In this document: in pieces, positions 22,491 through 35,250 of the stretch
Layout of the letters: every line of letters begins with the position of its first letter
Position numbering within the stretch: position 1 is the stretch's first letter
Source of the DNA: Carposina sasakii
Lineage: Eukaryota > Arthropoda > Insecta > Lepidoptera > Carposinidae
Direction: 5' to 3'
Length of the DNA stretch: 64,000 nucleotides
Assembly: GCA_014607495.2 (NCBI GenBank)
Contig: CP053161.1
Coordinates: 8,627,115 to 8,691,114, forward strand
Notes under the pieces: generated by a model
The model's database searches: none
Told to the model about the DNA's origin: nothing
The model's input: only the letters and a program-made list of their open reading frames with translations
Translations under genes and position numbers: made by a program

Positions 22491-25400
22491 ATTATATAAT
22501 TAGGAGATTTGTATTAATATAAAAATGTTATTTTAAAATATTACTTTGTAGTAATCTTCCGAAAAGCTAATACGATTTGGCAGCCTTTATTAAATCCGGT
22601 AAGTGCATTATTATTTCTATTGTATAACATATTCTGCTCAAAAGAAATCAAATTGAATTAACCGCAAGGTGAAAAGAACTTTGTGAGACAAGAAAAGAAA
22701 TCCGGACGCCTTTACCTACAGGAAAGCGAGATTAAAATCAACCCTTTTAAATTCGAATTGTAAAATTAAAAAGCAACTATGGCATAAAAGTATTAAAAGC
22801 TTAAGGTAACAGAATTTGTGAAGGTTTTTACAAAAGAGTTCTGTTAACGCTTGGCAGACCACACTGGCTGTCGGGCGACGGAAGATATCATTTTAATCCT
22901 TTTAGTTAAGTTGACTATGAAAAGACAGATGCCTTTGGTCGTATCCGTGTTTTTCTTTTATCACTTAGCTGTCGCTTAATGGTTGACGTGACATAAATTA
23001 AAAAGTTTGTTAGCGCTCTGACTTTACGACAACAACATTTGAAATTTATGCGTCCAACTTATATAATGTAATACGTGTGGGTACTTAAAGGACATATAAT
23101 ATTAAATTTTTATAAATGTATATGCATCTTTTTAAATAATACTAAATAGAGGTTTTCTTTATGAATTATAATTTTAAAGTTAACGTTATTATTGTTAAAA
23201 ATTAATGTCTTATGTCGAGAAAGATATACACATATTAAGAGTTTTGTACAAAATTGTAAATGCAGTTACATAAATCTGATCCATTTTATCTCAGGCTAAT
23301 TAGAAATCTAAATCTCTCGTCAATTTACGTCTAGGTAGTTTCTACAGGTGTAACAAATTTTCAATATCGAATAAATGGTTTGCAGATAAATAAATTTATC
23401 TAGTTATTAAACTTAGACGCATTGTAAATTTAAATTAAGGCAGATTATGGTACGTACCTACTTTAGTTGTAAAGTAAAATTTTTAAGTTGTTATGTTCAA
23501 TAAAGTAGCTGGAGATGTTACAGCTGACTACCACAAATTCCAAATACCAATCTGGTAGCCATATCATTCATCACTATGTCATTCATCACGGTAATGACAA
23601 AAACGTAACTGGTGACGTAATCAGCCTCATTCCAGATACATAACATGTGTTAACATTTTGTTATTTCACAAAACATCTATCAAGAAGACGCCGAAGCGTG
23701 TTAAAGTATTACCTCGGAGTGTTTTCACATCGCAATCTGTCAGTTCCAAAAATGAATAATGGCACAGCGATTTCGCTTATATTCGCCGTGGTCGATACTT
23801 ACTCGATGATGAATGCACCAATCGATATGTTGACCGGTGTAGTTATTAGTAATCAAGCTTAATTCGTACGGTTACGATGCGTGGTTACTGAAGACGTTTT
23901 AATTTTAAGTCAATATCTGGTTATGAATCTTACTGTATACTTGAGTTCGCTTTGCATCTGTAATAAAATTGAAATGACTTCCTGACTGTCTTGTTCGCGC
24001 ACAAGATTACATACTTCTATTACTGATGGGTCATTAATTAACTACTGAATAGATAGATAGGTAATCTGGATAGGTAATTGAAAGGCTTTATTTATTTCTT
24101 CGATTCTTGACTGAGTTGAGCTTATGATTTTTCGTTGATTGTACGGTGTAATCGGTGTTATGTGTATGACTTTTTTGCATTATTTTCTAATAAGAAATTC
24201 CAATTTTCTTACATTGACCTCGAATCGTTCAGTTTGTAACTTGAGGCCAGTAAAAATTTATAAATTGCTCGAAGAGTTTTCGTCGGCAAATGAATTATAC
24301 AAAGTAGTACATCCCGTTTTATCCAGAAAATCACTAAAATTGTGTTTTGAAAATTACAGATACCCCGGCTTCTAGTTGGTCTACATCATGGTAAGTCTTA
24401 CAAACTCTATCCTTAACTTACTACAAATATTAGAAAACATACAGTTTTTTAAGGTGGCCCATTAACATGCAGAAAGTTACATATCCATTTCAAGAGGTTT
24501 CGTTAGAAGTGTAGCACTTGAAAGTTTAAAGTGTTCTTTCGTCACTTTAGCATAGATACACATGTTAGTTATGTTTTTGATGACTATGTATTTTTGTTAA
24601 CTTTAAATATTTCACAAACTAAACATTTCATACATTTGTATTGCTATCACTATTCCCACAAATTTAATTTCATAAAAACTGTCATTCTATAAGTTGTTAA
24701 TCTACCATATACTCGTAGAATCGTTTGAACAAACTTCCCCACGGAAGTAAAAACTGAACTTATAAAACCTACTTCCTTCTTATTTAGTTTTTACATTTTG
24801 TGTTGACAGTCACTGGCCACCAATAATGCCGTATCGGTCGATCACAATGATCCCGACCCAAGAAGGGTAAACATGCCATTCAATAACAAATTCCATATTT
24901 CATAAAACGAACACCGTACAAAATCAAAATATATGAACCTCGACAAAATACATGAATCACTAAATTAATATCCTTGAAATCTAATCAAAGCAATTAAGAA
25001 CGCTTCCTTTATTAATCCGCGTGCAGACGTCTCGTTTACTCATATGCGATTTCGGTATTATGCATCCTGTGTTTAGGATTTTTTTCCATTTTATAAGGTG
25101 TATATGTGACAAGGGTTGGGCAGCAATATTTCACGAGTTTAGAAGGCACCCACGCTCAGGTAGCAAACTTTATCACTATAAGCGTTGTTCATAATTTAAA
25201 AAAGTCCCTTTTCTTAAAAAAATATACTACAGACAGTGGAGTCGTTATAGAACTTTATTTTTACGTAAATAAATAAAAAGCTAGAATGTATAACTTTTTA
25301 AAGTCTTGATCTAACATTTCTCAGGTCTAACTACTATTCTACATTAAATTTTTATATCTTTTGCGTTACTATAATTTATATATATCACTCCATCGATAAA

Positions 25401-28400
25401 AAATCTATTAAAACCTGAAAAAAACTTAAATTTTAATTTTGTAACCTGTAAAAATTTTTGCACGAGAACACGATTTCATAGTAATTTTAACGTTAATCCA
25501 TATAGAGAACTCTAAAGATTTTTTAGTCCAACCGAAATTCCGGACTAAACTATGAAACAGATAAAAAATAAGCGGCCCAAGTTGAGCTGTGAGTAAAAAA
25601 TGACTACAAAAATATTAATCTTAAAAAAGATAAAGCTCAGTTCGAATACTTCTTTCTGCGATATGCCATCTTTTGTGCCAATTACAGGCTATTATTTTTT
25701 TTTTAGTATGTATTCCAAAGAGTTTTCGGTTTTCTTTTTTGAAAAAATGTCATCGTTCGTCGTTTAGTGGGCGGACTTGTGGACAACATTCGTGAGATAA
25801 ATGATTGTGATTCTTTGTCATTTGTTTAGATCATTTTTAATGCAATTATCTATGTTCAAAGGATTTTTAATGAGATATAGATTTTTCTCTGAGATCTTCA
25901 AATTGGTTTCATTGCAAAAATAAGTTTATTGTTTTGTTATGCTCTATGTTTTTAGGTACTAAAATAAGTATAATAGTCCTAACTTAACTTTTCATAAATG
26001 ATTTTGTTTATCTAGAGAATCAATAAGATGGACACGCAAACTCACATTCTCTCTCTCAGAGTCTCTTTCCATTTTCCTTAGTTCTTAGAGCTTGAACTTG
26101 TATAAAGGGAATCCTTTCAAAATAATACTTTATATGTAATACGGCATTGAAGCCAGATTCTTCTGAAGACTCCCGTGTCTTTTATATACGAATAGCGATT
26201 GCTTAAAATAAAATCGCATGGGAATCAAGTGAAATAAGCGTACAGCTTACAGTAAGGGGATCCGAGGCATGGTCAGGCAATTATTTATTCTTCGATCTAA
26301 CTCGTTACTAATAGGCCCGACTTTTCAACGCTTACTGTAGGGTAAAGTTCCAGTAAAGGTAATTCTATACTTTTTCAATCGAATGATTCGTTATTTCATT
26401 GACAATTTTAATGTTTGGTAAAATTTCTTCACATATTTATATTAGGTATAATTAATATTACCGATCGCAGTATACAAACACGACATTAAAGCCACCAATA
26501 ATTTGTTGGTACAAAATGACTAATAATAACATCTGTAATCCTTAATCATGCGGGTATATAGTAAAACTGAGTTTTACACTTTGTTTTTTACATTTTGTTG
26601 AGTTGGTGCACCATTGCACTTACCTATATACTTTTTGCTCAATACCTACTCGAGTTTTATTATAGTATTCTATACAAGCATAGGTACTGTAGTCACCCTC
26701 ACAACCTCTTCCAATATCACCAACACTAAACTTAGGTAAGCTATGGAATTTAATTTGGTGAGAATGCACCCTAATCCTACCGCAAGTTTGCAGTGAAGAT
26801 GTTACTTGCAGTAGTGACATAGTTAATATTATTATAATAATATGAATTTTTTTTACTTTTTACCATGTTTATTAAGTTCCTTGCCGTTATTCTAATTGTT
26901 TGGTTCTGTAAGCTTCTTTTTGATTCTACAAACTTTGTTATCTAGAATTTTGGGTCAGATAGATTGTAGCTAAATTAATGCCTTTAAATAGGAGTTTATA
27001 TTATTAATAATATGGGTACATACCGATAACTAATTAGTCAATAAAATCTGTTTTTGAAATTCAAATACCTACTTAAATGCTTAGGATTGGAAAGCGTAAA
27101 TTACCAACGTCACATAGTAATAATTGATTTTACCATTTTCTTACACATTTTCATAGAGAAAATCTATCGAGTGTCCTCTCTGATACTCCTGTTATCTATG
27201 ATATGGCTTCTTGGCCTCTGTGCAGGCAAATTATTCCACTCCCAGCAGGGAATAAGGCTGTTTAACACGATGTATCGAATTTCTTTCACTCAATAACGAT
27301 TTATAAGACGTGGCAGCAAAACAAATTTCGTTTAATTGTGCTTAGAAATTCCGAGCAGGAAAGACCACGGTGTATATTGAATTCCAAGTATAGGAAAGAG
27401 CTTGTAGGTAATTGCAAGGGCTTACTAAGATAACATAAAAATACCTTAGTAGCTCTAGCAAATATAGTTTTAGAAATATAATGGTCACTGACATAATTAG
27501 GTTATCTTAACTTAGAAGTAATTTAGGGAATATCATTTAAGTAAAGTTATTTTTCATTTACAAAAGTAAATATTTTAACAAAGATTAGAATACAATTTGA
27601 ATATTTATTGTAAAGTAATAAAATAGGCGCCACTTTCACAGAAGCCTTGTTAGTCACTGCAGTATCCTTTGCATTCTTCCGTCAATTTGTACCATTTGAA
27701 TAAGTCATTTATAAATTACAAAAGCTTGAAGATAAAGCCAAAGCAATCTCCGAAAGTCATACTTACCGACACCTATCATCCTAGACCTCAAAACTATAAC
27801 GTTTGTCAACGACTCATAGTTCAAAATAACATTTTACGAATACATAAAGGATTTCCGTAATCTATCTCAGTAGATAAAAGATAAAATAGACAGACAATTC
27901 GGCATAAGTCCGGTGGATTTGTGTTACCTTCAACCGATAACACATAACTAAATCGCATCTTTTGTGAACTGTATCTTAAGAACATTAGGTTTAAAATTGC
28001 CTACATAAGATCAGTTACTAAGCCAATTGGCGATGCCGTTACAAAGACGGTATGTGTCGACAACGTAATTAGTTTTGTCAAAAAATGACGTCTTGAGAAG
28101 GATAACTAAATTGAGTTATTTGATATTTTCACTAAGCCGATATTCGTGGGTGAAATTGTGTAGGTTTTTTTAATCCTTTCGCAGATATTAGTGCCCACCA
28201 CTTAGAGCGGTATGGCGGCGAAGGGTTCTAAAAGCCTTACTTTTTCTTTCCGTTTCATCTTTAACGTGAGTTAAACTGTTTTTCGGTATTAACATTTGTA
28301 GGTAAAATGTGTTATTATTAGCTTATTTTTTTATTAAAACTTAGGCCCATTAACACCATCAAATTATGGAATTTGACTGAAAGAGATGGCTCTGTGGACC

Positions 28401-30330
28401 TGCAATTTTAACTGTACACTACTTTTATTGATGCACTTTTATAAATTGTATATTTATGACATCGCTCCAAAACGTAGTGGACAAAACAATAGAAGGCTAT
28501 AAAGTAAATAACAAAATCAAAGGTTCAAAAGTTGCCTCTTAATTGGTTGGTATGATAGTAATAATGGTGTCACTGTTACTAAAAATATCCTTTGATCCGA
28601 ACTGACATGTCACCGTGTCTACATTGGTGTGGGCAATGATGTAATAAATGTGATGCTGTTATCTGCTCTTGCATTGAAAGTGGTACCTATAGTGGCATGA
28701 AGTAGCGAATATAGTGGTAACTATAGTGAGAGTAATGGTGATGCATGTCGTGTTTCTTCTGAATTTTATTTATCTACAGAAATGTTAGCATTTACATATC
28801 AGTTAGTATACTGTAGCAACAAAATTATTCATATTTGTCGAAAATTAATAGAAGGGATGGCGGTTCCAGAAAAAAGACAATCTACTTTGACAGTAACGTT
28901 AAAATGACTGTATACTTCGCAGCACCCTAAAAGCCTAAAAAATCTAGATTTACAAATACAAACGGAATGTTTCAAAAGAATCCAACTACAAATAGTGAGT
29001 AGTAGATACCGACTCTACAATAGCTGACACTCGATTCGATTCGATCCTTTTGTCGATCGAAACTCGACCGTGACGAGTTTCGTCATTGGTAACGGCTCGG
29101 GTTAAAAAACTTTAAATCGGTTACCGTATATATTTTTATTCAAAACCAGCTCATGTAGCCACAATAAATGTATCATATCGAAGATATGAAAAAACCTGGA
29201 CTAAAAATTTGGTATTTTGTGGAAAGCATGAAGTTCTCTAACTACCCCAATGGGATATAGACATGAGGTTATGTAAGTATAGAATTTGCTTTATCAGACT
29301 AAATTAAAGTAACGTAAGTATTATAGCATTACTTTACCCTAAAGTTGCTCACATAATATTAAAGCTCCATACGATGAATAGAGCTTGTGAGTATATACAG
29401 GGTAGGTTGTTGATTTTGTTTGGTAAATGTCCCATTCTGAGCAGATTAAAAGCTTTGGGGTCATCTACATCGCCTTAAAACTAAAAGGGTCCATCCAAAA
29501 TGGGGTCCTACATATTATATTATAATCTTCGGACCCAAGTACTTACTATCTAAAATAAGTATATTTTGATATTTTTTATCAGTCACATAAAATAACCTCC
29601 ATTAAAATCAAGAAGATAACCATCAAAAACATTTAAATTTCCCATGTATTTCTAATTCGCAAACAACGATAGAAATCTAGTATTGTCAATAAACTTTAAC
29701 GGTACGACATTCTTTTGTAGCACGATCTTAAAACTAGCCCCATAGATAAGGCAGATAAAAATCTCGTCCACACTCGAACCAATAGAATATAAACTGGATT
29801 CGAAAGTAGGTACATCTGTACGTATGTAGAAGTCTTAATTAAGCACAAAGAAGACAAGGTATCTGGCTACCGAAGAAAATACTCCATCAATCATAGAACG
29901 GTTGATTGATAATATAACGTGAATTACTGATAGATCGAGCTGCCAATGCGGGAATGCTCATCTCAATTTTATTTACATGTGTTTGTACTACTTGTTGATG
30001 TTGCCAACGGTAAAATATAGCTTTTGGATAATGTAGACCTTAGAAGACGAATTATAAAGCGAATATTAGTAAAACTTGACAATTATAAATTTTTATGTTG
30101 GCAGTCTTACATAATTTACTGCAAATTTGTGGCAAACGTAATTTATCATTTAAAAAAGCTCGTTATTTTTTAAAGCTGTCTTCGTAGATGTGTAGGTATT
30201 TTAATTTTGTTAGGTTAAGCTATACCTAAATAATATTATTATTTATTTTTATTTATTATTTGTCCATCGATTTCATAAATGTAGGTACTGTAGGTACTTA
30301 TACTATATTTGCTCTGAAGAATATATATTT
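22491..30330. other. Long intergenic stretch, no gene seen
   Basis: Nearly 8 kb of AT-rich DNA. Frames at 23647-23862, 24139-24375, 26620-26820, 27054-27296 and 27669-27860 are 60-80 codons long with no recognisable motif. A TATACAGGGTAGGTTGTTG sequence at 29395 resembles a DNA-transposon end without a partner. Imperfect TATAGTGG repeats occur at 28685-28735. Nothing else stands out. Confidence 0.45.
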
Positions 30331-30385
30331 ATGAGGGAGGCCTATATTCAACAGTAGAGGTAAAATGATGATGACGATGATCAAT
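30331..30385 (+). repeat. 3' tail fragment of an RTE-type SINE
   Basis: GGGAGGCCTATATTCAACAG followed by a GATGATGACGATGATC tail resembles the end of family D (GAGGCCTACGTCC, then (GAT)n) but is more diverged. Confidence 0.5.
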
Positions 30386-31752
30386 GTTTATCATACAGCT
30401 AAAACTCTAGGTAGTGCAAGTCCTCAAGGATAAATAATTCAATTAGCCTTGAATGATAAAAATTCATTATTCATATTCATACAATGAGAATATAGCTAGC
30501 GATTTGCCATGTCTAAAACTTTGTGCGTCTTTTTGATGTAAGATACGCGGCGCTAACGAACCGTCCAATATGATTGAAAATCATCACACAGGAATGATGT
30601 CCTAGACGGAAACCATTATAAATCATGCGCGTACGGCAGCTCATCAATAAGGTCGATTATTTGATAAATACGTTGAGAGCTGGTCAATCCTATTATCAAT
30701 GGCTTGAATTATGCTTTATTTTCTAACTGGGCTAGTCAAAATATTGAATTCCAGTATAATTGATTTATAAATAGGCGATCCGCCTGATTGCGTATTTGGT
30801 GAATACCTCCATCTGAATCAGTAATTATTTTTGCATATGTACAAGATTTTTTGGTTTGAGTCAGTTCCAAAGAACTTTTCCTCCCACAATGGAAATAATC
30901 CTGCTTTTAGTACCCGCTGATATGAGGTCATTAATAATTGTACATTTTTATGTAAGTACCTGCTTGATTTTTTAACGCTACAAAATATTGATACACCGCC
31001 GATGTGTACTCGGACACAATTCAAATCAGTACAATACTCGGTATAACCAGACAAAAAAAATAATTAAAAAGAACAATTACTTAATTAGAACCTCTCTAAG
31101 CAGGTGTAGCCTCAAGATCACGATTACCGGACATCAATTCGTTACAAATTCGACTGTTTAGTTCCACCTCGTTGATTCAAGGACTCTCGAGCTCATTCTG
31201 AATACAATAAAAAGAAAAAATGAAACAAATTAACCGATTGAACCTGTTCCGAGGACCCCTAAAGAGCGGGTTCAGTTGAAGTGAACTAATTTATACCAGG
31301 CGGCGTCATAAACAATCTTGGATGGCTGCTCCTTAGATCTTTGCCATGTTTCTTTTTGAATTTCTCAGCCAAATTGATTTTTTAAGTTCTTCAGTATTGA
31401 TAGTAAATATTTAGGTTTTATGAATATGATAGGTCAATCTATGATTTAAGTATAAGGTTATTAGTTATTTAGTATTTATTATGTTACGTATTATCACAAT
31501 AAACCAAATCAAGTATAAGCTTTTAACCATTTTTTCTCTAGTTGTTCTCATTTGAGTTCAGAATGACAATAGTGTCCTAGTGTAAGCTGCTTTTCTAGAA
31601 CACTTAGGTATATTATTTTAGCACAGGTTCAGCCGGCTCATTTCATCTAGAACTGGCACTCTCCGCTGATCCTCGAATCTCACAACTCATCATCTCAATA
31701 AAAATTACTGCGATACCTTCACTTATATATTGTGATGAATGTTCCTATTGGG
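30386..31752. other. Intergenic, no gene seen
   Basis: AT-rich. The minus-strand frame at 30818-31054 has no support. Confidence 0.5.
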
Positions 31753-31923
31753 TATACAGGATGTAACAAAAGGGGTATGTTAAGCGAAAAGCTATGTAAA
31801 TAGCCCACTATAGAGAACTTATTTCCAAAATTTCAGACTCAAATTCACATTTTTATTTTTCCAGATAGTGGGCTATTTACATAGCTTTTCGCTTAACATA
31901 CCCTTTTTGTTACACCCTGTATA
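31753..31923. mobile_element. Palindromic MITE with 59-bp terminal inverted repeats
   Basis: Arms 31753-31811 and 31865-31923 are reverse complements with only two mismatches, separated by 53 bp. Ends read TATACAGGATGTAACAAAA and TTTTGTTACACCCTGTATA. The TA at each edge fits a Tc1/mariner-type target duplication. No coding capacity. The high arm identity implies recent insertion or maintained pairing. Confidence 0.85.
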
Positions 31924-32700
31924 GGTAGACATATATTTATTACATCAGTCAAATAGGCTTAAGTTAAGCAAAAGGATAGTATGTTTTTCAAATGTGTTCC
32001 TTTAAAACATAAAAAATTTTAAATTACAAATATAAAATGGATTACAAAACAAAAAATATAGTAATCTTGTCGTCATTGTAGCACCTTGATATTACAAATG
32101 TAATTTAATACCATATTTTATGACAATATATACTTTTAAATCGGGCTTATAAGGTATTTTAAAGAGATGTTAACTTCGTAAATGTTATCTTTGGTGTTGT
32201 TTATTGTATCACCCGCTGTGTTCGCGAAAAACTCATAATTGTCGCTTCGTGTATAAAAACATGCGAAACGTGTGACTTTAAGTGTACTTATTAAAGACTT
32301 ATGACTGAATTATATTTTCACTTAATTTTAAACTTGGTCGTTTTATTATTAAAATTATTTTTATGCTTTTAACCTTCGTTTGAGAATGGTGATTCATCTC
32401 AACTGATATTAAAACGAGAAAATGTTTGTGTAGATACTTTTATAAGTTATGGTCAAGGATGTACCGAACAAGCTACCTACGGTAAGTAGAATGAGCTTTT
32501 CTGAGATAGAAATGTTAAAGTTAATTTGTCTCAAACTCTGTTTCTCTCTTTCGAAGAATAAGAAAATAAGGTAAGTAATGTAAGAAAATATATTATTAAG
32601 TAAATGGATGTCAAAAGTACTGGAAATTAGAGTTGTCGTTAGAGAGAAAAGTGAAATACAAAATACTCTTCTTCAAATAGAGTTTACTATAATATTGCAA
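31924..32700. other. Intergenic, no gene seen
   Basis: AT-rich with no recognised feature. Confidence 0.5.
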
Positions 32701-32710
32701 ATAAAGATCT

Positions 32711-32768
32711 TTTGATGTATGATAAAACTGACAAAGCTTTCATGTATGATAAAACTGACAAACAAAAA
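32711..32768 (+). repeat. Short tandem duplication
   Basis: Two near-identical units of about 29 bp sharing ATGTATGATAAAACTGACAAA. Confidence 0.8.
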
Positions 32769-32889
32769 AAACATGTATCCAAAAAAACACTAATTTAAAT
32801 ACAGTATTTAGCTGTATAGCAGTACAGTTGGGTACATAAATTAGTTTCTGTTGGCGCCTTTTAAAGGTTTATTCGTCGGTCCCGCTTAG

Positions 32890-33147
32890 AATATTCCATT
32901 TCGTGTGCCAGTGGGGGGCTCCACCGGTCCAATCGTTTCAACAATTAATCAGGCTACAGCGGTGTCATCCGGCACCGGTCAGAACGCTCAAATGTATTGT
33001 GTTTTTTCCCACTCTTTTTATACGACTAGGTGTCGACAAACTGTGCAAGTTTTTGAGGTGTCCAAATGGATTTCAAGTCGCAAATTAAATGTCTGCTATA
33101 TCACAAACGCAACGCGTTATATGTCTGGTTATTATAACCAGTGTTGA
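32890..33147 (+). CDS. Possible orphan exon or relic coding segment
   Basis: After CCCGCTTAG (a usable 3' splice site that also contains an in-frame stop) a frame opens. Its first 35 or so codons are GC-richer and read like real protein: VPVGGSTGPIVSTINQATAV, then a Ser/Gly/Gln-rich run. After about 32985 the composition becomes ordinary AT-rich text up to the stop at 33147, and GTATTG at about 32994 could act as a 5' splice site. The protein is not recognised. It may be one internal exon of a gene with long introns, or chance. Confidence 0.25.
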   Translation, partial: NIPFRVPVGGSTGPIVSTINQATAVSSGTGQNAQMYCVFSHSFYTTRCRQTVQVFEVSKWISSRKLNVCYITNATRYMSGYYNQC

Positions 33148-33762
33148 CATCACATTTTTGTTGATTAAAACTCTGTGTTTTACTCAAAAGATGCCGGCAT
33201 TTAAAATATTACGCTAGCAACGCGGACCACAAGCTTAGTACTTTCGTGATAATTCCGCGCTCGGAAATTAAACGTTGCGGCTCAGAAACGAGAAACTTTA
33301 AAATTAAAACTGTTAAGTTTATCTCTGTGGATTTCTTGACGAATTTCTTTGTGTCTTAATCTCATCATCAAGGAGGCAAACCCTTTTATACCAGCTTTCT
33401 GCAATTCACGCCTAATTCGAAAGATAATTAGATGTTTAATGCCTTTGTAGTATTCTTACCGGACGCGAATTGTTGCTATATCTGATAAGCGTTAACGATT
33501 CTTTTGTAAGATACGGTAAAGTCACCAGTTAGCTTTAAAATTAGAGCGACCAAAAAAAAAATTTTTTTTTTATTATTTTGTAAAGAAGATTTTGTAAGGT
33601 CTAAGAAATAAAATCTATGGCAAAATGGCTAAGGTAACTTAATAGAAATACAAATTGGTAAAGAAAATTGGTGAATTGGTATTATTAAATTTATATAAGC
33701 TAGCTACAAACTTCACTCTTTTATTTTAAGTTTGCATGTTTGTCGGTACCGAATATTTTTAA
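33148..33762. other. Intergenic, no gene seen
   Basis: AT-rich with a long A/T homopolymer run at about 33552-33572. Confidence 0.5.
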
Positions 33763-34200
33763 CCGACTTCAAAAAGAGAGGTATTCGTCTGTATGTTTTT
33801 TTTTATTTTTATTTTTTATGTGTGTTACCTCAGAACTCCGTCATTTATGAACCGATTTCAATTTGTTTTTTATAGTTGGTCATGGTATACTTCCAGGTTG
33901 GTCCCATATTCACCACATCAGGATCTGATGATGGGATCTTGGAGAAATCGAGGGCAATCCTCGAATATTGTAGGCACATGTAGTCTGTTTTTACACTTTT
34001 ACTGAGCGTTTTAGTCACCTACATATAAAACATAACATCTGATGATGGAATCTCTAAGGAATCTAGGGATATCCTCAAATATAATAGGCACGAGTAGTCC
34101 GTTTTTAGATTTTTATAGAGAATTTTGGTCAGCTACACATAATATAAAGGAAACGGGGGTCTGATGATGGAGCCGCCGAAAAACAGATAGTGGAACTTTT
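33763..34200 (+). repeat. 'ACCGACTTCAAAAA' dispersed repeat
   Basis: Begins AACCGACTTCAAAAAGAGAGG, then a poly(T) stretch and CCTCAGAACTCCGTC. It then has three internal iterations of CTGATGATGG with a TAGGCAC(A)(T)G(T)AGT(C)CGTTTTTA-type block (around 33924, 34039 and 34160). This order is familiar from lepidopteran interspersed repeats. The frame at 33793-34005 is a shadow. Confidence 0.6.
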
Positions 34201-34218
34201 TAGTAACAAAATCCCCCA

Positions 34219-34278
34219 ATGGCAGGGGAAGCCTACGTCCAGTATTGGACTGCAATAGGCGTATGAAGATGAAGATAA
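34219..34278 (+). repeat. SINE-like family D, 3' fragment
   Basis: GGCAGGGGAAGCCTACGTCC, then TTGGACTGCAATAGGCG and a GAAGATGAAGATAA tail. It matches only the last 60 bp of family D. Confidence 0.7.
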
Positions 34279-34309
34279 TTGTGTTAAGTCGTGTAATTAT
34301 ATGTTGCGT

Positions 34310-34463
34310 TAAGCCGTTTCCGAAGTAAGATGATTAGATTATACAGGAAGAGGTAGACATGAGAATAACGAGATGACGGATAATAGGGATGACTGAAAGA
34401 AGAGTACCTACATATTGCACCGACCCCAAATGATTGGGAACAGGGCGGGAAGAAGGAGTGTAA
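34310..34463 (+). repeat. LINE/SINE 3'-end fragment
   Basis: AGGAAGAGGTAGACATGAG, GACGGATAATAGGGATGAC and CCGACCCCAAATGATTGGG followed by GGCGGGAAGAAGGAG. This phrase order is typical of RTE-like 3' ends in Lepidoptera; assigned by pattern. Confidence 0.45.
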
Positions 34464-34980
34464 TTATATTTTGCTTATATATTGCCAGACGTAAAGTTTC
34501 GAAGCCTAGTCATTTCTCTCTTTTGTCATGTGGCCTATTTATTATTGAATATTTTTGTATTGATATCAATGGCTTCTGAATAACTACGTTCATAAATCTC
34601 ACCGCACGCTTTTGAATTAACCTCGTCGAATTATGAATGAATCAAAATAAAAAGTCTGGACAAAAAAGGTTTTCTACCTTCTGTATTGAAATAATGATCT
34701 CATTATACCTTGCCAAATTGATAATAGTGTTATTATAAGAAGCGGACAGGACTATGGAATATTTTTTGATCATTTGTCACTTTAGCCTGCTGCTTGATGT
34801 CTCGCGGTGAAACTAATTTTGACGCTCAAATGAGTAAAATTTTTAAATAAATTTTCCTAATTTCAATTTCAGACTTGAAATGAATTGGTTTTATATTAGA
34901 GCGTAGAATATTTGGTATTTGTAACTCAAGAAACTTGCCATAATGTAGGTGAATATTTTCGTAATTTATGCTTCTTATGC
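34464..34980. other. Intergenic, no gene seen
   Basis: AT-rich with no recognised feature. Confidence 0.5.
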
Positions 34981-35250
34981 ATATCTTCTATGCTGCTCTG
35001 GGAGTGAAAAAAAAAACGTATAATACTACAGCTGCTTTTCTTCCCGGGCATACTGTACAAGTCAGTAGAGGGACATGAGGGTCTTGGTATTTTGTAGGCG
35101 ATGGGCTGACCACCTGTCACTACTAACCGAACTTGTACATCTCAACTATATCCTCAAAATTGGTCAGAAGTGGCACTATGTGGTTCTATCGGCCCTTGGT
35201 GCTCTGCCTACCCCGTAAGGGATATAGGCGTGTTTATATGTATGTATGTA
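34981..35250 (+). repeat. SINE-like family E, copy 1
   Basis: About 270 bp: TCTTCTATGCTGCTCTGGG, an A-run, a unique middle, then GGTGCTCTGCCTACCCCGTA, GGGATATAGGCGTG and a (TATG)n tail ending at 35250. A shorter copy in the other orientation lies at 48561-48658. The minus-strand frame at 34926-35120 is a shadow of this repeat. Confidence 0.7.

Noticed and set aside
33924..34165. CTGATGATGG motifs as further hammerheads
   Set aside because: The CTGATGA core appears three times, but no stem II, GAAA or cleavage triplet follows in the right order.
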